A stretch of 64,000 bases of DNA, from contig NC_079979.1 in assembly GCF_029852145.1 (NCBI RefSeq), positions 17,495,901 through 17,559,900 of the forward strand, in the 5' to 3' direction. Both the position numbers and the translations under genes were made by a program. Below are positions 22,805 to 33,100 of the stretch, piece after piece. The DNA is from Microplitis mediator. Lineage: Eukaryota; Arthropoda; Insecta; Hymenoptera; Braconidae. Below the pieces are notes generated by a model. It made no database searches. It was not told where the DNA came from and was given only the letters and a program-made list of their open reading frames with translations. Position 1 is the first letter of the stretch; every line of letters begins with the position of its first letter.

Positions 22805-23088
22805 AATTCGCGCTTTAAAGTGTCAGTGTCATGGCGTCAATTTTGGCGCGTAAACGAGCTGGTGTCCAAGATGGAGAATGTAAACTCTAAATAAAATTAA
22901 GTTGAAGTGTAAACAATTATTTTCATACATTAATTACATATTTTTAATTATTTAAATAAAGTGATCGCTTTTAAAAATTTCCCCGCCAAAACTGGTGAGT
23001 TTAAAATTCAATTAAATTTAATTACTTGACTAGAAATTTTTCTGTTTAAAAAAATTTATTTTTTATTTACAATTTAAATTTTGTCCAG
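22805..23088 (+). promoter_or_regulatory. POLE1 promoter/leader with E2F-type sites and a 5' UTR intron
   Basis: TTTTGGCGCG at 22841-22850 and CCCGCCAAAA at 22982-22991 are textbook E2F sites in opposite orientation; ATTCGCGC near 22806 is a weaker one. A donor ACTG|GTGAGT at 22994/22995 and an acceptor GTCCAG at 23088 define a leader intron that places the ATG 14 bases into the next exon. A short upstream ORF (8 codons with stop) starts near 22871. E2F control of replication genes is established; use here is inference. Confidence 0.55.
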
Positions 23089-23101
23089 AATTAGTGTCAT
23101 C

Positions 23102-26100
23102 ATGACCTCGGTAAATACCGGGAAGTATCGGCCAGAAAAATCCGAAAAAAGTCATAAAAAATGGGAACCTGGAGTAGATGGTCCCCGAGAGAATGCAGCA
23201 GACAGCAGACTGAGGCAAGCCAATGAAAATATTCATATTGACAATCTGTACGGGTTCCAACGTGTCAGCGACAACAAGGAACGTGTGGGCTACTTGATAA
23301 ACATGCAGATAACAGAAATCGTTGAAGAAGACAAAAGATTAACCAGTGGTGTCGATTATTATTTCCTAGAAGAAGATTGCACGCGTTTCAAGGTATCGCT
23401 GCCTTATCATCCGTATTTTTACGTCCTCTGCCGCAAAGATACAGAGCAAGAGCTGTCAATATTTCTCCAGAAAAAGTATAGCGGCATTGTAGTAAAAATA
23501 GAATTAATTCGTAAAGAAGATTTGAATCTTCCCAATCACTTGTCAGGTCTCCAGCAGAAATATTTGAAGATGTCATTCGCTAATATCGTGGACATGACCA
23601 AAGTAAAGTCACAAATTCGGCAGGCGGTAAAGCTGAGCAAAGACCGTGAGAAAAATCAGTCATGTTACTCTGAATTATTAGCAGACAGTCTTGATCCAGA
23701 TGACCAGATGTCACTGAAAAAAATAATTGACCACATGGACAACATCGTTGATATTCGGGAGCATGATGTCAAGCATCATGTCCGCGTGTCTATAGACTTA
23801 AATATTTTCGTCGGGTCTTGGTACTCAGTTAGGACACGTGGTACTGATCCTCCGATCATCACTCGCCGCACAGACATCATTGAAACCGTGGACCCAATTG
23901 TCCTCGCGTATGATATCGAGACTACAAAACTTCCTCTAAAATTTCCTGATGCCAACTTCGATCAGATCATGATGATCTCCTACATGATTGATGGCGCCGG
24001 ATACTTGATAACCAACCGCGAGATCATTTCCATGGACATCGAAGACTTTGAGTACACGCCGGCTCCAGAGTTCGAAGGAAAATTCCAAGTTTTTAATGAA
24101 GCAAATGAAAAGGCAACGATAAGAAAATTTTTTGATCACATCCTCGACATTCGTCCGCATATTTTTGTGTCATACAACGGAGATTTCTTCGACTGGCCGT
24201 TTGTAGAAACGCGTGCTGCTATCCATGGCATGAACATGAAAGATCTCATAGGATTTTCGAAAAATCGCGACGGGTTTTTTACCAGCAGACCCGCTAGTCA
24301 CATGGACTGTCTGTCCTGGGTAAAACGTGACTCGTATTTACCAGTCGGATCACAAGGTCTCAAAGCTGTAACAAAGGCCAAGTTGCGTTACAATCCAGTT
24401 GAAGTTGATCCCGAAGAAATGTGTAAATTGGCAGTTGAACAGCCCGAGTCACTCGCTAACTACTCAGTGTCTGATGCCGTCGCCACTTATTATCTCTACC
24501 AAAAATACGTCCATCCTTTTATATTTGCTCTGTGTACGATTATTCCGATGAGTCCTGATGAAGTTCTACGTAAGGGCTCCGGTACACTGTGCGAGTCACT
24601 GCTGATGGTTGAAGCGTTCAAGGCAAATATCATAATTCCAAATAAAAAAGAGACTGAATTGAACAAGCTGACAACTGACGGGCACGTTCTGAACCAGGAG
24701 ACTTACGTCGGTGGACATGTTGAAGCTCTGGAGTCTGGTATTTTCCGTGCCGACATTCCTTACCGGTTCAAAATAGTCACCAGTGCCGTCGACGAACTGA
24801 TCGCTAGCGTCGAGAGTACTCTGAAGCACGCGATCCAAGAGGAAGAAAAAATTCCACTCGATCTAGTCGATAATTTCGAGGAAGTGGCCGACGCGATAAA
24901 GGAAAAACTGATGGATCTAAAAAATCAACCGCTGAGATTAGAAAAACCTGTGATATATCATTTAGATGTCGGCGCCATGTATCCAAATATTATTCTGACA
25001 AATCGTCTGCAGCCGTCGGCGATGGTCGACGAAACCGTCTGCGCAGCTTGCGATTACAATCGTCCGGGCGCTTTATGTAAGCGCGATATGAAGTGGATGT
25101 GGCGGGGCGAGTATTTGGCCGCGAGTTTGAGCGAATATCAGCGCATCCAGCAGCAATTGGAGACTGAAAAATTTCCTCCGGGATTTCCGGGTGGACCTAA
25201 ACGTGCGTTTCATCAGCTGTCACCAGCAGAACGCGCGACTTATGAAAAAAAACGTTTGGAACAGTACTGCAAAAAAGTTTACAAGAAAGTTAAAATAACT
25301 AAAATGGAAGAACGCACGCAAACTGTCTGCCAAAAAGAAAATTCATTTTATGTTGATACTGTGCGAGCTTTTCGTGACCGACGGTACGAATACAAGGGAC
25401 TTAATAAAGTCGCGAAGCAACAGGTTGCAGCGGCGGTGAAAAAAAACGATCCGGCTGAAATAAAATCAGCTAGAAATCGTGAAGTTCTTTACGATTCATT
25501 GCAACTTGCGCACAAGTGCATTTTAAATTCATTTTATGGATACGTTATGAGAGGCGGATCCAGGTGGTTTAGTATGGAAATGGGCGGTATTGTTTGTTAC
25601 ACTGGCGCTCATATTATTATGGAAGCTAGAAAAATAGTTGAGAAAATTGGACGTCCTTTGGAATTGGACACTGATGGAATCTGGTGCATTTTGCCTGCCT
25701 CTTTTCCAGATAATTTTATTATAAAAACTCGGCATGAAAAGAAATCCAAGCTGACTATATCTTATCCCAACGCGGTGTTGAATTTTATGGTGAAAGATCA
25801 GTTTACAAATCATGTCTATCATGATTTAGTTGATAAAGAGACGGGTTATTACAAAATACGAAGTGAAAACTCAATTTTCTTTGAAATAGACGGGCCTTAT
25901 TTAGCGATGGTCCTGCCGGCAGCTAAAGAAGAAGGGAAAAAACTTAAAAAACGTTACGCGGTATTTAATTTTGATGGTTCATTGGCCGAACTAAAAGGAT
26001 TCGAAGTCAAAAGACGAGGAGAGTTGCAGTTAATTAAAATATTTCAATCCTCTGTTTTTGAATCTTTTTTAAAAGGCGGGACATTGGAAGAATGTTATAA

Positions 26101-29100
26101 AGCTGTCGCAGAAGTTGCTGATTACTGGCTGGATATAATGTACAGCAAAGGATCAAATATGCCGGACTCGGAGTTATTTGAGCTCATCAGCGAGAACAAG
26201 TCGATGTCAAAAAAATTAGAAGACTATGGAGCCCAGAAATCAACGTCCATTTCAACAGCTAAACGGTTGTCGGAGTTTCTGGGTGACCAGATGGTAAAAG
26301 ATGCTGGTCTGGCATGTCGCTACATAATTTCTAAAAAACCTCACGGTGCTCCGGTAACAGAACGCGCTATTCCCTTGGCGATATTCCAATCGGAGCCAAG
26401 TATCACTCGGCATTACCTCCGGAAGTGGTTGAAAGAACCGTCGCTGCAGGACTTTGACATCCGTCAGATTCTAGACTGGGGGTATTACATCGAAAGACTT
26501 GGCAGCGTCATTCAAAAAATAATAACAATACCTGCAGCAATGCAAGGAATTGCTAATCCAGTTCCACGGGTCAGACATCCCGAGTGGCTGCACAAAAAGC
26601 TGCTGGAAAAAAACGACACCAAGAAACAGATGAAAATTACAGACATTTTTAGCTCCGTTAGCAGAGAAGTCGACGACAATGACGAAGACAGAGACAGAGA
26701 CAGCGCCAATGAATCAATGGAAATAAATGACATTGAAGACGTAGGAGCGTCGACTTCAAAGGCAACGAGGCAACTTCCTCAGGCCAAAAGAAAGCGCGCG
26801 GTATCTGAAGACGAGGAGATCGATTTGAAAAAAAGTTGGCGCGAAGTTTTGGGAGCTCCGCCGGCACCTGGAAATACTCATGAAGGATTCAAAGCCTGGT
26901 TGGAGTTCCACAGGAAGAAGTGGGCGTATCAGAAGCAGCAGCGTGGTGACAGACAGCGCAAGAGAATAAAAATGATCGGTCAGGTTGAAGAAACAGCGCG
27001 CGGAGTTGTCCGTAATCCGAACACCTCAACAATTTCAGGTTTCTTCCGGAAAGCGCATCGTAAATTACTGGACTATCCGTGGCAAATAATTCAAATTGTC
27101 GAGACGAATGAACCAGGTCTATTTAGACTCTGGGCTCTGGTAGACAATGAGCTCCATCATATCAGACTGTTGGTGCCAAGGATTTTTTATGTCAACTCAC
27201 GTAAAGAACGTGGGGATCCTGGGCCCAATGACCTGTGGCGCAAGTGCACTAAAATTCTTCCAAGATCACGGCCAGTTTATTACTTGTACCAGTACACTGT
27301 CCCGGAAGAACTTTATCAGCAGCACAGCCAAAGTCTTATGGAAAACGTCACGCAGCCGGAAAATGAAGGGATCTACGAAACTCAAACGCCCCTCATTTTC
27401 CGAGCGATACTCGAATTGGGATGCGTTTGCACCGTCGACGCCAAAGCTGCGCGTGCTATGGCAGATGGGTCGGACACTTTTAATTTACATCAACTCCAAA
27501 TGAAAACAGGAATAACTGAAATGTATTTGCGTGACCGCGCTGCTATTAAATACGTCTACTTGTTCCATCACTGGGCGCCAAATCGCCAGAGGTCTATGTG
27601 GGGTTTATTTTTAGGCCCCAGCAAACGAGGTCATGTTTTTGTTTACGACTCCGTCAAGACAAACCAGATGCCGAATATGAACGCTCTGTATCAAACCGAA
27701 CTGGCTGCCGTGAAGGATCATCCGGATTTCGATTTTTATCCAGAAGACATGAGCTTTGAAGTGCGGGTCGAAATAAGCCTGCAGCAAATCCACCGGCAGC
27801 TTCAGGCGGCTTTGAAGTCTTACAAAAATGAAATGAAAGGCGCCACGATGCTGCTGATTCAGTCTCCCATGGAAGTTTCAAATCTCTGCAGCGAAATGCC
27901 GACACTGAACGAGTTTCCTCTGGTGACTGTCCATAACCCGGACGTCGACCATCTCTTCAGTACCTTGGACTGGCAGAGAGTCGGCGCCAGAACTATGATA
28001 AGACACTTTTTAAAAAGTAATCACGGGCTGTGTCTTATGATTGATCAGTGCCGGTTTTTCGCAGCCCCACTGGGTAACATTCCAGCGGACGCGACACTTT
28101 TTGGCGCGGATTTATTTTACGCGCGTAATTTACAGAAAAATAATTTCATACTCTGGTCGTCTCCAAACGAAAGACCAGATCTTGGGGGCAGTGAAAACGA
28201 CGACAACCGTCTGCTTACAGACTTTGAGGAGAGCTCCAGTTGCGCTGCCAATAAGTCAGGGGCTTTTTCCAGCGTTTGTGTGGAACTGGAAGTTGAAAGT
28301 CTCGCTATCAATACACTTCTGCAGTCGAACAGAGTCAATGACATAGATGGTACCAGTTCATTCGTCGCGTTTCATGTCGCACCTCAAGCTTCCCTACAGG
28401 ACATAGTATCTGGAGACCCAAAGGCCGTGATTCCGAGTTACGATGAAACCGCAGTCTGCAGCGCAGCATTCAAAGTTCTAAGGAATATGGTCAGTGGTTG
28501 GTTGAAAGCAGTAACTCTGCAGAAAAACGTCTTCGCTGATTACCAAATAATTCACTTCTATCGATGGCTGAGGACACCCAATGCCTTGCTCTACGATCCA
28601 GCTTTGCGACGAACACTTCACACTTACATGAAAAAATTATTCATCCAATTGATCGCTGAATTCAAAAGACTGGGGTCTATTATAGTCTTTGCTAATTTCA
28701 ACAAAATTATTATTTGTACTAAAAAACGGACAATTACTGACGCACTTGGGTACATTGAGTTCGTCGTCCAAACTATTAAGAACAAAGAATTGTTTCACTC
28801 GATTGATATCACGTACGACAATTGCTGGGAGTATTTAGTTTGGTTGGATCTCGCGAACTTCGCTGGCATAAAAGGAAAATTAAATGACTCCGTTGATAAT
28901 AAAGAAAAAAATACCAGCAACAGTGAGGATGATGAAGACAAAGACTCCGATGATGAAGATGATGATACACCAGAAGTTATAATGAATTGGAATTTAATGG
29001 AAATTTTACCCCAAGAAGCCTCATGCCAGGCGAGTTTCAGTGCCGTGATTGCCGGCTACATCATCGCTGTCTATGAATTCATAAATCAAATGGAGTTTCC

Positions 29101-29884
29101 ATCCACTCCGAGACTCAGTCGACGCAGAAAAAATAATTTTAGCCAGACTATTTGTCAACTAGGTCTGGGATCGTTGGAAAATGCTGGCGAGTTTGCTAAA
29201 AAATTAATAAACGGAGAGATGTCACAGAAATTATTTCAAATTGTACAGAAAATTCACAAAAAAATACCGGAAAAAGTTCTGACGAGCGACGAGTTTCCAA
29301 ATCTTGAGCTCGGGAGCACCGGCACGATGAAAATAAACCCGGCATTGGAATTAATAAAAGCGGTTTGTAAAGTTCTGTCCCTAGACAAAGAAGTTGAAGA
29401 CGAAGTCTGTGAACTGCAGCGTAATCTCTTGAGATTAATAAACGTCGGTAATTTTAGTGACAAAGCCGAGTGGAAGGAACCCTGCATTTCTTTTGTACTG
29501 CCAGAGATTATTTGTAAGGCCTGCAATCACACGAGAGATATCGATCTTTGCAAAGACATTTATCGTACAATTGAAGCTGGCATTCATGTTTGGAACTGCC
29601 CGCTCTGTAAAACGACGTACGACAATGCGGAAATTGAGTTTATTCTTGTAGACACTGTGTGCAGAAAAAGTATGGGGTTTGTTCTCCAAGATTTGCAGTG
29701 CAAAAAATGCGGTGAAGTTCAGAGGGACAACGCCCGCGAGTACTGCACGTGCTCAGGAGAGTACAGAAATACTGTCCCCCAAGAAGAGATGGTAAAATGT
29801 GTAAAGGTTTTAAAATCAATAGCGAAAAAATGTCAGATGATTGTTCTGAGTGATTTAATTGATAGTATCCAAGTTCTTAAATAA
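23102..29884 (+). CDS. POLE1: DNA polymerase epsilon catalytic subunit, 2260 aa, single coding exon
   Basis: Leading-strand replicative polymerase of the nucleus, with proofreading exonuclease. The ATG at 23102 is chosen because it follows a splice acceptor; an in-frame TTG upstream lies inside the leader intron. Domains in order: N-terminal segment; exonuclease with LAYDIETTKLPLKFPD (D271, E273); YNGDFFDWPF (Exo II); polymerase A motif LDVGAMYPNI (D622); fingers NSFYGYVMRGGSRW; motif C-type LDTDGIW (D856, D858). A P-domain CxxC is at CAACDYN. Then come a linker with acidic/basic stretches and the inactive second polymerase-like half typical of the family. Two C-terminal Cys modules follow: CKACNHTRDIDLC with NCPLC, and CKKCGEVQRDNAREYCTC. 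Length matches animal POLE (about 2280). It is unusual that 6.8 kb of coding sequence has no intron in a region where every other multi-domain gene is split. Codon use is less AT-biased than the spacers. Confidence 0.97.
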   Translation: MTSVNTGKYRPEKSEKSHKKWEPGVDGPRENAADSRLRQANENIHIDNLYGFQRVSDNKERVGYLINMQITEIVEEDKRLTSGVDYYFLEEDCTRFKVSLPYHPYFYVLCRKDTEQELSIFLQKKYSGIVVKIELIRKEDLNLPNHLSGLQQKYLKMSFANIVDMTKVKSQIRQAVKLSKDREKNQSCYSELLADSLDPDDQMSLKKIIDHMDNIVDIREHDVKHHVRVSIDLNIFVGSWYSVRTRGTDPPIITRRTDIIETVDPIVLAYDIETTKLPLKFPDANFDQIMMISYMIDGAGYLITNREIISMDIEDFEYTPAPEFEGKFQVFNEANEKATIRKFFDHILDIRPHIFVSYNGDFFDWPFVETRAAIHGMNMKDLIGFSKNRDGFFTSRPASHMDCLSWVKRDSYLPVGSQGLKAVTKAKLRYNPVEVDPEEMCKLAVEQPESLANYSVSDAVATYYLYQKYVHPFIFALCTIIPMSPDEVLRKGSGTLCESLLMVEAFKANIIIPNKKETELNKLTTDGHVLNQETYVGGHVEALESGIFRADIPYRFKIVTSAVDELIASVESTLKHAIQEEEKIPLDLVDNFEEVADAIKEKLMDLKNQPLRLEKPVIYHLDVGAMYPNIILTNRLQPSAMVDETVCAACDYNRPGALCKRDMKWMWRGEYLAASLSEYQRIQQQLETEKFPPGFPGGPKRAFHQLSPAERATYEKKRLEQYCKKVYKKVKITKMEERTQTVCQKENSFYVDTVRAFRDRRYEYKGLNKVAKQQVAAAVKKNDPAEIKSARNREVLYDSLQLAHKCILNSFYGYVMRGGSRWFSMEMGGIVCYTGAHIIMEARKIVEKIGRPLELDTDGIWCILPASFPDNFIIKTRHEKKSKLTISYPNAVLNFMVKDQFTNHVYHDLVDKETGYYKIRSENSIFFEIDGPYLAMVLPAAKEEGKKLKKRYAVFNFDGSLAELKGFEVKRRGELQLIKIFQSSVFESFLKGGTLEECYKAVAEVADYWLDIMYSKGSNMPDSELFELISENKSMSKKLEDYGAQKSTSISTAKRLSEFLGDQMVKDAGLACRYIISKKPHGAPVTERAIPLAIFQSEPSITRHYLRKWLKEPSLQDFDIRQILDWGYYIERLGSVIQKIITIPAAMQGIANPVPRVRHPEWLHKKLLEKNDTKKQMKITDIFSSVSREVDDNDEDRDRDSANESMEINDIEDVGASTSKATRQLPQAKRKRAVSEDEEIDLKKSWREVLGAPPAPGNTHEGFKAWLEFHRKKWAYQKQQRGDRQRKRIKMIGQVEETARGVVRNPNTSTISGFFRKAHRKLLDYPWQIIQIVETNEPGLFRLWALVDNELHHIRLLVPRIFYVNSRKERGDPGPNDLWRKCTKILPRSRPVYYLYQYTVPEELYQQHSQSLMENVTQPENEGIYETQTPLIFRAILELGCVCTVDAKAARAMADGSDTFNLHQLQMKTGITEMYLRDRAAIKYVYLFHHWAPNRQRSMWGLFLGPSKRGHVFVYDSVKTNQMPNMNALYQTELAAVKDHPDFDFYPEDMSFEVRVEISLQQIHRQLQAALKSYKNEMKGATMLLIQSPMEVSNLCSEMPTLNEFPLVTVHNPDVDHLFSTLDWQRVGARTMIRHFLKSNHGLCLMIDQCRFFAAPLGNIPADATLFGADLFYARNLQKNNFILWSSPNERPDLGGSENDDNRLLTDFEESSSCAANKSGAFSSVCVELEVESLAINTLLQSNRVNDIDGTSSFVAFHVAPQASLQDIVSGDPKAVIPSYDETAVCSAAFKVLRNMVSGWLKAVTLQKNVFADYQIIHFYRWLRTPNALLYDPALRRTLHTYMKKLFIQLIAEFKRLGSIIVFANFNKIIICTKKRTITDALGYIEFVVQTIKNKELFHSIDITYDNCWEYLVWLDLANFAGIKGKLNDSVDNKEKNTSNSEDDEDKDSDDEDDDTPEVIMNWNLMEILPQEASCQASFSAVIAGYIIAVYEFINQMEFPSTPRLSRRRKNNFSQTICQLGLGSLENAGEFAKKLINGEMSQKLFQIVQKIHKKIPEKVLTSDEFPNLELGSTGTMKINPALELIKAVCKVLSLDKEVEDEVCELQRNLLRLINVGNFSDKAEWKEPCISFVLPEIICKACNHTRDIDLCKDIYRTIEAGIHVWNCPLCKTTYDNAEIEFILVDTVCRKSMGFVLQDLQCKKCGEVQRDNAREYCTCSGEYRNTVPQEEMVKCVKVLKSIAKKCQMIVLSDLIDSIQVLK

Positions 29885-30039
29885 ATAATATTTTAATTTA
29901 TATTTTAATTTTTGTTTTATTTATTTTTATTTTACTAATCATTTAAATCTTTCATCAGTAAATTAATGTCATGAAAAAAAAAGTTCTAATTTAATATATA
30001 AATGGAAAATTGAATTTATAAAAAGTTATCATCTATATT

Positions 30040-30136
30040 TTTACAAAAAAAATATATTTCTTTGTGCAAAAAATTTTTGCTTCTATTTTATAATGAAATT
30101 TTTTTTGCGCCAAGAAATCATTTTTTTGTGTAGTAT
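30040..30136. mobile_element. Short TIR element between POLE1 and EPRS
   Basis: The left end ACAAAAAAAATATATTTCTT and right end CCAAGAAATCATTTTTTTGT are inverted copies of the CACAGAAAAAATGATTTCTTGG-type terminus, seen again at 41820-41940 and in OR introns 4. It is non-coding and occupies much of the 280-base convergent spacer. Confidence 0.6.
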
Positions 30137-30163
30137 TTTAATAAAAAAATAACTTTTTTTTTT

Positions 30164-33100
30164 TTAATAACTTCGGCCAAAAAGTGTCCAGAACTGAGCA
30201 CTTTGTCCGCATCCTGGATGAATGCATTTTAACTTTTTGATATCTTGGTTCTTCGGTTGGTCGAATGGAATACAAAGACCCTTGGCGCCCATCAAAGGAG
30301 CTCCGGCTTCTTCAGCTTCGTCTCTCGCGCTGTCTTTTTTAATTTCATCTTCGCACTCAATTCTGCCGCAGAACGGAGCGAGAATCAAGTTCTTCTGGTC
30401 TAAGTGCTTGCAGAAGTTGTTCCAATCCTGACAAGATTTAATATGATCGTCCAATTCCTTCTTGGCTTTGTCGAACATGCTCTTCTGGACAGTATTAAGT
30501 AAATCACTTGCGTATTTACAGACTTGGTCTTGTTTTGCAAAAGATTTTTCCAAAGTGTCCCTGCGCACGAACGTCACCTGAGATTTCTCAAGATCTTTGA
30601 ATCCTAATTCAACTCTCAATGGCACTCCCTTAAGTTCCCAGTGGTTGAACTTCCAGCCAGGGCTGTAGTTGTCTCGGTAGTCTCCTTTGACCCTGAGACC
30701 CGCGTCTGCAAGTTTTTTCTCTAGTTTTGTACATTCAGCCAGCAAATTAGCGCGTTCTTCAGCAGTCGTCGTCGCAGTAATACCGCAAGGAATAATAATT
30801 ATTTGTACAGACGCGACATTTGGAGGTAAGACGAGTCCTTTGTCATCACCATGGACCATCACCATCACACCGATTGTTCTCGTAGTTAATCCCCATGAGT
30901 TTTGGTACACAAAAGTTTTATCCCCACCTTCAACAACTCCCTCGACTTTAATATCAAACATCTTTGAGAAATTCTGACCCAAATGATGACTTGTTCCTCC
31001 TTGAATCGCACGTCCGCTCGCTGATACAAAAGCTTCGACAGTAGTCGTGTAATCACCGCCTGCAAATTTTTCTTTTTCAGTTTTACGACCGCGTACTACC
31101 GGGATCGCAAGATATTCCTCGTAAATTCGGCGGTAAAGGTCTAAAATAATTAATACTTCTTCATCGGCTTCAGGTTTTGTCAAAAATGCTGAGTGTCCTT
31201 CTTGCCACAGGAATTCACGAGTACGCAAAAATGGCTGGGGATGTTTGAACTCCCAGCGGACTACGTTATTCCACTGGTTCAATTTTAGGGGCAAGTCCCG
31301 GTAAGATTGGATCCATTTGGCGTAAGCCGGGTACATGACGGTTTCAGATGTCGGACGAATAGCGATTGGTTCAGCCAAATCTGAATCTCCTGACTTGGTG
31401 ACCCATGCAACTTCCGGCGCAAAGTCTGCGATGTGAGTTTTCTCACGTTCCAGCACAGCTTTGCTCACAAAAATAGGAAAGTAACAATTTTGTACACCCA
31501 GTTTTTTAATTTCCGTGTCGAAGAAGTCTTTTATTTTGTCCCAGATCGAATAACTCCACGGACGGAGGATGTAACAACCCGACACGTCGTAGTACTCAAT
31601 CATTTCACCCTTCGTTATAACTTGGGAATACCAGTCAGGCAAATTTTCAGATTTTTTGGCTTCTAGACCCAACCTTGTGCCTGTTTTTGTACTGTCGACT
31701 TCTTTGGCTGCTTTAGGCGCCTGCTTGGATGCTTTTGGTGGCTCAGGAGCTTTTGTCTTCTTTTTCTTGTCGGCATCAGCAGCTGAAGCTGGAGGTTTCC
31801 ATTCTTCGCCGGTAGCTGCTTTGTAATCAGCTTTTAATTTCAACAGAACTTTAACATTCTCATCAACTGTCGCTTTATCAGCTTTGGCAGACTTCAAGTC
31901 GCGGACTTTGTTGCCTTGATCCGCAATCTGTTTACTCAGATCATCAGCATCACCAGTTCCTGTCTGGACCTTCGGTAAGTTCTGAGTATTTTTAGCTTCT
32001 TTGGTGTCCTTAGGATTAGGAGTTGATTCCGGTTTCCAATCTTTGCCTGTAGCTGTTTTGTACTCCGCCTTCAAACTCAATAAAACTTTGACACTTCCAT
32101 CAATCGCAGCCTTGTCAGCCTTTGCGGATTTAAGCTCCCGGACTTTGTTTCCTTGCTCGACGATTTTTTTATTCAAATCATCAGCATTGTAAGCATCAGT
32201 AGCCTGCGTTTTTGGTAAATTTTTAATATTTTCAACTTCCTTAGTATCCTTGGGAGTCGACTCCGGCTTCCAATCTTTGCCTGCAGCTGCTTTATACTCC
32301 GCCTTCAAACTCAATAAAATTTTGACACTTTCATCAATCGCCGCTTTATCAGCTTTAGCTGACTTCAGTTCCCGAACTTTGTTTCCTTGTTCGACAATTT
32401 TCTTGTTCAAATCTTCAGCACTGCGAGCATCAGTGGCCTGCATTTTTGGTAAATTTTTATTATTCTTAACTTCCTTATTATCTTTAGGAGTCGACTCCGG
32501 CTTCCAGTCTTTACCAGTGGCTGCTTTATACTCCGCTTTCAAACTCAATAAAACTTTAACACTTTCATCAATCGCAGCCTTGTCAGCCTTGGCCGATTTA
32601 AGCTCCCGGACTTTGTTTCCTTGATCAACTATTTGCTGGTTAATCGACTCAGCACTTGGTTCAGCTGCTGCAGAACTTTTGAAGTCAGCGGGATTCAAAT
32701 CTGCTTTCCACTCCACACCAGTTACTTTTTTAAACTCCGCTTTCAAACCCAACAAAGCTTTGACTTCTTCTTCAATTACTTTCTTATCAGCTTTCGATGA
32801 TTTCAGCGTACGGATTTTGTCTCCCTGATTTTTAATCTGTGACAATACAGAGGCTCCATCAACTGCTGCTGCAGATTTGGCTGTACTCGATCCCAAGTTG
32901 TTCTAAAATCCGAACAAAAATGTTTATTACTACAATTTATAAATAATTATTGTAATTCATTACTATAATCAGCAAGAGGAAGTATCAGTTTTACTTTTTA
33001 TTCTTACATATGGTCTGATATAAAAAGACAATAGCGGATGCAAATGTGGCCACGTGTTCTCTGGCTAGAGAATGCACTTCTATACTTTTATTATTATGAT

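Noticed and set aside
23081..23101. In-frame extension of POLE1 upstream of the ATG
   Set aside because: It begins with TTG and crosses a splice acceptor (GTCCAG), so it is intron and leader, not coding.
24596..29689. Many antisense frames within POLE1
   Set aside because: Shadows of a long, less AT-rich coding exon; none has a domain or independent start context.
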